64,000 bases of DNA from Polaromonas sp. YR568 (GTDB lineage Bacteria; Pseudomonadota; Gammaproteobacteria; Burkholderiales; Burkholderiaceae_C). Positions 43,263 to 52,456 of this stretch are shown here, one piece after another; position 1 is the stretch's first letter, and each line of letters begins with the position of its first letter. Under the pieces are notes generated by a model. The model did no database searches and was not told the DNA's origin. It saw only the letters and a program-made list of their open reading frames with translations. A program made the position numbers and the translations under genes. Location of the stretch: contig NZ_FPBM01000002.1 of the NCBI RefSeq assembly GCF_900116715.1, positions 288,589-352,588 on the forward strand. The letters are read 5' to 3'.

Positions 43263-46200
43263 ATGCAGCTACCTTCACTCGCCACCGGCAAACGCTACAC
43301 CCTGCCCCAGCCCGCCGGTTCTGCCGATGCCCTGCTGCTGGCGCGCCTGGGCAGCCGCGAAAAAGCCGCCGGCAAGCTCACCGCCATCATCACCTCGGAC
43401 GCCACCACGGCCCAGCGCCTGATGGACGAGATCGCGTTTTTTGCGCCCGAGCTGCGCTGCGCCCTGTTTCCGGACTGGGAAACCCTGCCCTATGACACCT
43501 TCTCGCCGCACCAGGATTTGATCAGCGAGCGCCTGGCTACGCTGTGGCGCATCCAGCAGCGCGACAAGGAAACCGGCGCCGACGTGGTGATCGTGCCGGC
43601 GACCACGGCGCTGTACCGCCTGGCGCCACCCAGCTTTTTGGCGGGCTACACCTTCCAGTTCAAGGTCAAACAAAAGCTCGATGAAACGCGGCTCAAGGCC
43701 CAGCTCACGCTGGCGGGTTACAGCCACGTCACGCAAGTCGTCAGCCCCGGCGAATACGCGGTGCGCGGCGGCCTGATAGACCTCTTCCCCATGGGCAGCC
43801 CCGTGCCTTACCGCGTCGACCTGTTTGACGACGAGATCGACAGCATCCGCACCTTCGACCCCGACAGCCAGCGCAGCCTCTACCCGGTGCCGGAAGTGCG
43901 CCTGCTGCCCGGGCGCGAATTCCCGATGGATGACGACGCGCGCGCGCGCTTTCGCAGCCGCTGGCGCGAGCTGCTGGATGGCGACCCGACCAAAAGCCGC
44001 ATCTACAAAGACATGGGCAACGGCGTGGCCACCGCCGGCATTGAGTACTACCTGCCGCTCTTCTTCGAAGAAACCGCCACGGTGTTCGACTACCTCGGCA
44101 GCGATGCCACCGTGGTGCTGCACGGCGACCTGGAGCCGGCCTTCCAGCGCTTCTGGCAAGACACCAAAGACCGCTACCGCCTGGTGCGCGACGCGCCCGA
44201 CCGCCCGGCGCTGCCGCCGGAGTCGCTCTTCCTGGGCGCCGAGCAGTTTTACGCGCGCGCCAACGACTACGCGCAACTGGCGATACGCGCCACGGTGGAA
44301 GACATCGCCGACAACGCGCAGTTTCAAAAGCTGGGCGAAATGGCGGTGGTGCGCGGCGCTGAAGACCCGCTGGCCAAATTCAAGAGCCATGTGCGCAACA
44401 CCGCCCACCGCGTGCTGGTGCTGGCCGAAAGCGACGGCCGGCGCGAAAGCCTGCTCGACTTCCTGCGCGCCAGCAGCGTCAGCCCGCCAGCCTTTGATTC
44501 ACTCGAAGACTTCCAGACCAGCGACGAAAAGCTCGGCATCGCCACCGCGGCGCTGAACACCGGTTTCAGCTGGCTCGAAGAAAGCATCGACTTCATCACC
44601 GAGACAGAGCTCTTTGCCGCCGGCGCCACCGTGCGCCGCCGCAACAAGAAGCAGGAGCAGGTCAGTGACGTCGAAGCGCTGATCAAGGACCTCTCGGAGC
44701 TCAACGTGGGCGACCCGGTGGTGCACAGCGCCCACGGCATTGGCCGTTACCGCGGCCTGATCAACATGGACCTGGGCCAGGGCACGAATGCTGACGGCAC
44801 GCCGCTGCTGCAGGAGTTTTTGCACCTCGAATACGCCGACAGCGCCACGCTCTATGTGCCCGTCAGCCAGCTGCACCTGATCAGCCGCTACACCGGTGTC
44901 AGCGCCGAAGAAGCGCCGCTGCACAGGCTGGGCAGCGGTCAGTGGGAAAAAGCCAAACGCAAGGCCGCCGAGCAGATTCGCGATTCCGCCGCCGAGCTGC
45001 TCAACATCTACGCCCGCCGCGCCGCGCGCGAAGGCCATGCCTTCCGCTATTCGCCCGGCGACTACGAGACCTTTGCCAACGACTTCGGCTTTGACGAAAC
45101 CGCCGACCAGCGCGCCGCTATCCATGCGGTGATCCAGGACATGATCAGCCCCCGCCCCATGGACCGGCTGGTCTGCGGCGATGTGGGTTTCGGCAAGACG
45201 GAAGTTGCCTTGCGTGCGGCCTTTATCGCCGTCACCGGCGGGCGGCAGGTGGCGCTGCTGGCGCCCACCACCCTGCTGGCCGAGCAGCACTACCAGACGC
45301 TGGTGGACCGCTTTGCCAAGTGGCCGGTCAAGATCGCCGAGATGAGCCGCTTTCGCTCAGGCAAGGAAATCACCGCCGCCATCAAGGGCCTGGCTGACGG
45401 CACGGTCGACATCGTGGTCGGCACGCACAAGCTGCTGAGCCAGGATGTGAAGTTCGACCGCCTGGGCCTGCTCATCATCGACGAAGAGCACCGCTTCGGC
45501 GTGCGCCACAAAGAGGCCATGAAGGCCATGCGCGCCGAAGTCGATGTGCTGACGCTGACGGCCACGCCGATTCCGCGCACGCTGGGCATGGCACTGGAAG
45601 GCCTGCGCGACCTGAGCGTGATCGCCACCGCGCCGCAGCGCCGCCTGGCCATCAAGACTTTTGTGCGCAGCGAAAACAACGGCGTGATCCGCGAGGCGGT
45701 GCTGCGCGAATTGAAGCGCGGCGGCCAGGTCTACTTCCTGCACAACGAGGTCGAAACCATCCAGAACCGGCGCGAGAAGCTCGAAGAAATCTTGCCCGAG
45801 GCCCGCATTGCGGTAGCCCACGGCCAGATGCCCGAGCGCGAGCTGGAACGCGTGATGAAGGACTTCATCGCCCAGCGCTACAACCTGCTGCTGTGCTCGA
45901 CCATTATTGAAACCGGCATCGACGTGCCGACCGCCAACACCATCGTGATGAGCCGCGCCGACAAGTTCGGCCTGGCGCAGCTGCACCAGCTGCGCGGCCG
46001 CGTGGGCCGCAGCCACCACCAGGCCTATGCCTATTTGATGGTGCCCGACATCGAAGGCCTGACCAAGCAGGCCGGCCAGCGGCTCGAAGCCATCCAGCAA
46101 ATGGAAGAACTCGGCTCTGGCTTTTACCTGGCCATGCACGACCTGGAGATTCGCGGCACCGGCGAGGTGTTAGGCGAGAACCAGAGCGGCAATATGCTCG

Positions 46201-46763
46201 AGGTCGGCTTCCAGCTCTACAACGAGATGCTCAGCGAAGCCGTGGCCTCGCTCAAGGCCGGGCGCGAGCCCGATCTGCTCTCACCTCTGAGCGTGACGAC
46301 CGAGATCAACCTGCACGCCCCCGCCCTGCTGCCCAACGACTACTGCGGCGATGTGCACCTGCGCCTGTCGTTCTACAAAAAGCTGGCCACCGCGAAGAAC
46401 ACCGACCAGATCGATGCGCTGCTCGAAGAAATCGTCGACCGCTTCGGCAAGCTGCCACCGCAGGCACAGACGCTGATCGACGTGCACCGCCTGCGCGTGA
46501 TCGCCCGGCCCTACGGCGTGGTCAAGGTTGATGCTGCGCCCGGCGGCATCAACATCACCTTCAAGAAAGACCCGCCCATCGACTCGATGGCCATCATGCA
46601 GCTGATCCAGAAAAACCGGCACATCAGGCTGGCCGGCAACGACAAGCTGCGCATAGAGCGCGAACTGCCCGAACCCAAAGACCGTGCGCAAATGGTGCGC
46701 GACATCCTGCGCTCGCTCGGACAACCTAAAACCCCCTCCACCACAGAAGCAACGCCCGCATGA
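43263..46763 (+). CDS. mfd: Transcription-repair coupling factor
   Basis: ATP-dependent translocase that dislodges stalled RNA polymerase and recruits UvrA. About 1166 residues: UvrB-like N-domains (FPDWETLPYDTFSPHQDLISERLATL), RNAP-interaction domain (HGIGRYRGL...LEYADSATLYVPVSQL), helicase motifs VCGDVGFGKTEVALRAAF (Walker A), LIIDEEHRFGV (Walker B) and TATPIPRTL, the TRG motif area, and a C-terminal TRCF domain. I chose ATG 43263; a TTG at 43212 would add 17 residues. Confidence 0.97.
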   Translation: MQLPSLATGKRYTLPQPAGSADALLLARLGSREKAAGKLTAIITSDATTAQRLMDEIAFFAPELRCALFPDWETLPYDTFSPHQDLISERLATLWRIQQRDKETGADVVIVPATTALYRLAPPSFLAGYTFQFKVKQKLDETRLKAQLTLAGYSHVTQVVSPGEYAVRGGLIDLFPMGSPVPYRVDLFDDEIDSIRTFDPDSQRSLYPVPEVRLLPGREFPMDDDARARFRSRWRELLDGDPTKSRIYKDMGNGVATAGIEYYLPLFFEETATVFDYLGSDATVVLHGDLEPAFQRFWQDTKDRYRLVRDAPDRPALPPESLFLGAEQFYARANDYAQLAIRATVEDIADNAQFQKLGEMAVVRGAEDPLAKFKSHVRNTAHRVLVLAESDGRRESLLDFLRASSVSPPAFDSLEDFQTSDEKLGIATAALNTGFSWLEESIDFITETELFAAGATVRRRNKKQEQVSDVEALIKDLSELNVGDPVVHSAHGIGRYRGLINMDLGQGTNADGTPLLQEFLHLEYADSATLYVPVSQLHLISRYTGVSAEEAPLHRLGSGQWEKAKRKAAEQIRDSAAELLNIYARRAAREGHAFRYSPGDYETFANDFGFDETADQRAAIHAVIQDMISPRPMDRLVCGDVGFGKTEVALRAAFIAVTGGRQVALLAPTTLLAEQHYQTLVDRFAKWPVKIAEMSRFRSGKEITAAIKGLADGTVDIVVGTHKLLSQDVKFDRLGLLIIDEEHRFGVRHKEAMKAMRAEVDVLTLTATPIPRTLGMALEGLRDLSVIATAPQRRLAIKTFVRSENNGVIREAVLRELKRGGQVYFLHNEVETIQNRREKLEEILPEARIAVAHGQMPERELERVMKDFIAQRYNLLLCSTIIETGIDVPTANTIVMSRADKFGLAQLHQLRGRVGRSHHQAYAYLMVPDIEGLTKQAGQRLEAIQQMEELGSGFYLAMHDLEIRGTGEVLGENQSGNMLEVGFQLYNEMLSEAVASLKAGREPDLLSPLSVTTEINLHAPALLPNDYCGDVHLRLSFYKKLATAKNTDQIDALLEEIVDRFGKLPPQAQTLIDVHRLRVIARPYGVVKVDAAPGGINITFKKDPPIDSMAIMQLIQKNRHIRLAGNDKLRIERELPEPKDRAQMVRDILRSLGQPKTPSTTEATPA

Positions 46764-47470
46764 CTCCTGCTGAAATCTCCCCCGGCCTCGTCGTCAATGT
46801 CTCTACGCCAGAGCTCAAGCTCAGCAACTTCAAGCTGATCGCCTTTGACATGGACTCCACACTCATCAACATCGAGTGTGTGGACGAAATCGCCGACGCC
46901 GCCGGCCGCAAGGCCGAGGTGGCCGCCATCACTGAAGCCGCCATGCGCGGCGAGATCACCGACTACAAGGAGAGCCTGCGCCAGCGCGTGGCGCTGCTCA
47001 AGGGCGTCAGCGTGGCCAGCATGGACGAGGTCTACCACCAGCGCCTGCAACTCAACCCCGGCGCAGCCGAGCTGGTGCACGCCTGCAAGGAGGCCGGCAT
47101 GAAAGTGCTGCTGGTCAGCGGCGGTTTTACCTTCTTCACCGACCGCGTGCGCGACGAGCTGGGCATCGACTACACCCGGTCCAATGTGCTGGAAGTGAAA
47201 GACGGATTCCTTACCGGCAAGATGGTCGACCAGCCCTGGGGCGACATCTGCGACGGCGACGAAAAACGCAAGATGCTGATCGAGACCTGCGGCAAGCTGG
47301 GCATCAACCCGCTTGAGGCGATTGCCATGGGCGACGGCGCCAACGACCTGCCCATGATGGGCGTAGCCGGTCTCTCGGTGGCCTACCACGCCAAGCCGCG
47401 CGTGCGCGAGCAGGCCATGGTCGCCATCAACCAAGGCGGGCTGGACCGGCTGCTGGAGCTTTTCAGCTAA
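46760..47470 (+). CDS. serB: Phosphoserine phosphatase
   Basis: Last step of serine synthesis. A 236-residue HAD enzyme: motif I FDMDSTLINIECVDEIAD, motif II LLVSGGFTFFTDRV, and motif III GDGANDLPMMGVAGLSVAYHAKP. It lacks the N-terminal ACT-like half of E. coli SerB. The start overlaps the mfd stop by 4 bp (ATGA), so the two are coupled. Confidence 0.95.
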   Translation: MTPAEISPGLVVNVSTPELKLSNFKLIAFDMDSTLINIECVDEIADAAGRKAEVAAITEAAMRGEITDYKESLRQRVALLKGVSVASMDEVYHQRLQLNPGAAELVHACKEAGMKVLLVSGGFTFFTDRVRDELGIDYTRSNVLEVKDGFLTGKMVDQPWGDICDGDEKRKMLIETCGKLGINPLEAIAMGDGANDLPMMGVAGLSVAYHAKPRVREQAMVAINQGGLDRLLELFS

Positions 47471-47602
47471 CGCGTCCACGCGGCAGGCATCCATCGCACA
47501 TACGCATCAATCCTTCCCCAATAAATCAACCCTCCTGCAGCCATAACACCTTATAAGCAGACACCTGAAACCAAAACACCTGAAATAAAGACAGCGACAT
47601 CC

Positions 47603-49444
<1,842 letters not shown>

Positions 49445-49459
<15 letters not shown>

Positions 49460-49514
49460 GCTGGCGGTTGCGCTTAAACCTGATCTACCCTGTTGCCCGG
49501 AGGAAGGGTAGATC
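49445..49514. repeat. 13-bp tandem duplication at the exporter stop and adjacent inverted repeat
   Basis: GAGCTGGCGGTTT is followed directly by GAGCTGGCGGTTG (49445-49470), the second copy lying just past the TGA stop. Next, GATCTACCC (49482-49490) and GGGTAGATC (49506-49514) form a perfect 9-bp stem with a 15-nt loop, a possible terminator without T-run. Confidence 0.6.
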
Positions 49515-49656
49515 GGGTATCGATGAAACGATGAGGTAAGACTTCAGCAAGACTCAACACAACATCAAACCGTCATTGACTGCTTGGCCTCATCTGAGCG
49601 GTTGCCCAGTTGATCGAACAAGGCGGCAAGAGACAGATCTGAGCACAATTCAACAT

Positions 49657-50004
49657 CTACGGCGTCTTCAAGTACGCCGCATTTTTCCAGGTAAGTGAGC
49701 CGGAAGAAATCCCGAGAAAATTGAGAACATCACTCAAGCGCGCTTCCCAAATTTGCAGTTGCGATTCAAAAAATACCTCAACGCTCCCGTTCGGCATTCC
49801 TTGGTACTTATAAATCCAAAACTCAAACCCATCGGGCAGGACAAATTTGGCCGCAGAAAAAAGGCCAAGATCGTCACAATCAGTGAAAATTCCCAGAGAA
49901 CGCTGATGCGCAAGATCAACAAATTCCCCTTCAATGCTGGCGACATGCGCCAAATTTTTTCCAGGTAAAAGCTCGCGCGGGGAATTGGAAGCTGGATCTA
50001 TCAT
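49657..50004 (-). CDS. Hypothetical protein (possible immunity-type protein)
   Basis: 115 residues, not recognised. Acidic and soluble (EGEFVDLAHQRSLGIFTDCDDL..., DGFEFWIYKYQGMPNGSVEVFF), with base composition clearly lower in GC than the neighbours. Just after the point where this frame reaches its stop, another minus-strand frame stays open for about 45 codons with protein-like content (YLEKCGVLEDAVDVE, SLAALFDQLGN), so the gene may be frameshifted and once longer. The ATG is 10 bp inside the end of a short open frame ending RFHQATAKEPGLIDVNFNGY, which looks like the tail of a broken upstream gene. Small acidic proteins in such positions are often immunity proteins; that is a guess. Confidence 0.45.
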   Translation of the reverse strand: MIDPASNSPRELLPGKNLAHVASIEGEFVDLAHQRSLGIFTDCDDLGLFSAAKFVLPDGFEFWIYKYQGMPNGSVEVFFESQLQIWEARLSDVLNFLGISSGSLTWKNAAYLKTP

Positions 50005-50151
50005 GGAGCAATCCTAGTAACCGTTGAAGTTCACGTCGATCAGCCCCGGTTCTTTCGCGGTTGCCTGATGAAAACGGATCAACAAACGCGAAAACCCACA
50101 GAGGCAGGTTCAACGACACTTGACACTCCCTGATTGGAGTGTGACAAGTGC

Positions 50152-50433
50152 CTACGAATCCATCGGAAAGAACAAGAATCCCTCGCTACGAAAGAGTCTC
50201 CACGGAGGTATTCCTCGCTTGATATTTTCAACTTTCAGGGCCAATGGTTCTCCATCGACGAACTTAACTCTCTGGCGCTGAAGACGCTTCGTGGTCCTGA
50301 TTTTTGCAATGGCAACCGCACGCTCCTCAGACCATGCCGCGACATACTCATTGCGATAAAACCCAAACTCTCTTTTATCGTCACCTAAAAGAAAAGGTTT
50401 TCCAACCAGGAAAACACAATAGATTTGAATCAC
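50152..50433 (-). CDS. Hypothetical protein, 93 residues
   Basis: Starts GTG at 50433: MIQIYCVFLVGKPFLLGDDK and then REFGFYRNEYVAAWSEERAV. The regular composition and strand/helix pattern suggest a real, small alpha/beta protein, but I do not recognise a family. GC content is below that of the surrounding genes. A hairpin CACTTG.ACACTCC / GGAGTGT.CAAGTG at 50117-50150 lies right after its stop and may end the transcript. Confidence 0.5.
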   Translation of the reverse strand: MIQIYCVFLVGKPFLLGDDKREFGFYRNEYVAAWSEERAVAIAKIRTTKRLQRQRVKFVDGEPLALKVENIKRGIPPWRLFRSEGFLFFPMDS

Positions 50434-50575
50434 TGAGGACTCCCATTCCGATGAGATTCGTCAGATCCTTGAATGCAGAAAATCGATTGAAGAGATTTAA
50501 GCCTTCGGTATTGCACTTCACGACAATCTGCCCCGCCCTCTCGCGATCGGCTGACCCTATCAGGCCCCTGCAAAT
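50381..50575 (-). pseudogene. Short open frame, probable gene remnant
   Basis: Between the membrane protein at 50576 and the 93-residue gene a minus-strand frame of about 64 codons stays open, with protein-like content (RGLIGSADRERAGQIVVK..., TEGLNLFNRFSAFKDLTNLIGMG). It is in the same frame as the upstream 83-residue gene, separated from it by a single TAA. Either it is a remnant of a longer protein interrupted by a stop, or a tiny gene using an internal GTG. No family recognised. Confidence 0.35.
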
Positions 50576-50827
50576 TTAAATGCCCCACGGCGTATCTTTA
50601 AACTCTTCGTCCGGGCGCGCTCTTGCCCTCGCTACGAAGAACAGTACCAAGCAGATCGGCAGGGAAGCAAATGCGACATATCGCGTTGTGCCTGGCGGGA
50701 GCAAATAACTGCATACCACCGCAACAATGAGCAGCAGAGTCGCACCACGCATAACCCACTTCCATATTTTTTCCGACTGATCCAAGCTCATCCTCTCAGC
50801 AATCTGCAATTTAGGCGTTACCGCCAC
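50576..50827 (-). CDS. Small two-helix membrane protein
   Basis: 83 residues from a GTG at 50827, or 71 from an ATG at 50791. Two adjacent hydrophobic helices (VMRGATLLLIVAVVCSYLL and YVAFASLPICLVLFFVA) are joined by a short PPGTTR turn; the C-terminus is charged (RARARPDEEFKDTPWG). Not recognised. First gene of the low-GC patch when read on the minus strand. Confidence 0.5.
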   Translation of the reverse strand: MAVTPKLQIAERMSLDQSEKIWKWVMRGATLLLIVAVVCSYLLPPGTTRYVAFASLPICLVLFFVARARARPDEEFKDTPWGI

Positions 50828-50868
50828 CCATGCCTGCGGCCAAAGTACATCCGAGGCGCAGACCAGAT

Positions 50869-52446
50869 TCAGGCCTTCTCAACCACCGGCCGCCCCGCCT
50901 GCACCGCAAACTTGGCCAGCGTCTGCACACCGCTATCGGCGCGTGCCACGTCGTCCACCACGCGCAAGGTGGTGGTCAGGCTGCGCGGTGTGAGTTCGAC
51001 CACGCCATAGCCTTTGCGTTCGGAGTCGGCAAAGACAAAGTGCGGGTTCTCGGCGAGGTACTCGGGGATCTTGGCGTTGCCGTTGGAGCGTGAGGTGAGG
51101 CTGGTGCCACAGAACTCTGTGCCGATGGACGCGCTGGCGGCATCGGCGTAGTCGGTCTTGACGTGGCCTACCCAGTTTTCATGCACATCGCCGCCCAGGA
51201 TGACCGGGTTGGCGACTACATGCTTTTGCAGGGCGTTGGTAAAGCGCGTGCGAGCCGCCGCATAACCATCCCAGCCGTCATTCCAGAAAGTCTGGCCTGG
51301 CCCGCGGTGAAAGTCGCGCTGGCCCAGCAGCGATTGCTGGCCGACGAGGTTCCAGCTGCTTTCCCTGGCGGCGGCGCTGCCCCACTCGGCGTCGAGCCAA
51401 CGCTCTTGCTGCAGGCCCAGCATGCTACGGGCCGGGTCGTTCCAGGTCGCGCAGTGCGCGGGGTTCAATGAGCTGGAGCCGGCCTTGCCGTCCCGCGTGC
51501 AGACTTGCGCATCTTTGTATTGCCGGGCGTCCAGCATATAGAGCGAGGCCAGGCGGCCGTAGGGCACGCGATGGTAGATGCGCATCTCTGCCCCGCTGGC
51601 CAGGCCTGCCATGGCCTGGGTGAGCACCGAAGCACGCACTGGCATGTGCTCATAAAACGCCTGGTAGGCGGCAGCGCGGCGGGCGGCAAAGTCAGGCGCC
51701 GGCGGCCCGCCGTCGCCGGGTGTGAGGCCCGCGTAGTCGTTTTGCACCTCGTGGTCGTCCCAGGTCACCATCCACGGGCAGGCGGCATGCATGGCTTGCA
51801 GCTCGGCATCACTCTTGTGCAGGGCGTAGCGCTGGCGGTAGTCGTCCAGCGTGAGCACCCAGCCGCCGGTGGGCACGCGCACGGCCCGGGCCGCGCCGGG
51901 GTATTCATAGATGTAGTCGCCCAGAAAGATCACGAGGTCCAGCGCTTCGTCACGCATGTGGCGGTAGGCGCTGTAAAAGCCGTGGTCCCAGCGCTGACAG
52001 GAGGCGTAGGCCAGCCGCAGGCGCGCGACCTCGGCGCCGGGCGCCGGGAAGGTGCGGGTGCGGCCGGTGGCGCTGAGCGCGTCGCCCACCGCAAAGCGGT
52101 AGAAATACCAGCGGTCGGGCTCCAGGCCCTGCACTTCCACATGCACCGAATGCGCCAGCCCGGCCACGGCCTGGGCCTGCCCTTTCTGCACGATGCGGGA
52201 AAACTTGTCGTCATGCGCGACTTCCCACCGTACGGCGACAGGTGCGGCGTCCTGGTTTTGCAGCGCAAGCCGCGTCCAGAGCACGACCGAATCATGCGTG
52301 GGCGAGCCGCTGGCGATGCCGAGGGTGAAAGGGTTGCCGGCGACCTTCGCCTGGGCCCACGCGCTGAGGGGCAAGTACAGCCCGGCGCCCGCCGCGGCAA
52401 GCGACTGCAAAAGCTGGCGCCGTTGAATCAGGGTGGCAGTGCTCAT
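50869..52446 (-). CDS. phoD: Alkaline phosphatase D (PhoD family)
   Basis: Secreted Ca/Fe phosphatase or phosphodiesterase. The 525-residue precursor has a Tat signal (QRRQLLQSLAAAGAGLYLPLSAWA), an N-terminal fibronectin-like PhoD_N domain (FTLGIASGSPTHDSVVLWTRLAL), and metal-site motifs YASCQRWDHG, FLGDYIYEYPGA, TWDDHEVQNDYAG and ILGGDVHENWVGH. The ATG at 52446 fits the signal peptide. Stop of the kinase gene lies 10 bp upstream, so the two may be co-transcribed. Confidence 0.93.
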   Translation of the reverse strand: MSTATLIQRRQLLQSLAAAGAGLYLPLSAWAQAKVAGNPFTLGIASGSPTHDSVVLWTRLALQNQDAAPVAVRWEVAHDDKFSRIVQKGQAQAVAGLAHSVHVEVQGLEPDRWYFYRFAVGDALSATGRTRTFPAPGAEVARLRLAYASCQRWDHGFYSAYRHMRDEALDLVIFLGDYIYEYPGAARAVRVPTGGWVLTLDDYRQRYALHKSDAELQAMHAACPWMVTWDDHEVQNDYAGLTPGDGGPPAPDFAARRAAAYQAFYEHMPVRASVLTQAMAGLASGAEMRIYHRVPYGRLASLYMLDARQYKDAQVCTRDGKAGSSSLNPAHCATWNDPARSMLGLQQERWLDAEWGSAAARESSWNLVGQQSLLGQRDFHRGPGQTFWNDGWDGYAAARTRFTNALQKHVVANPVILGGDVHENWVGHVKTDYADAASASIGTEFCGTSLTSRSNGNAKIPEYLAENPHFVFADSERKGYGVVELTPRSLTTTLRVVDDVARADSGVQTLAKFAVQAGRPVVEKA

Positions 52447-52456
52447 GGTGAAGCCC

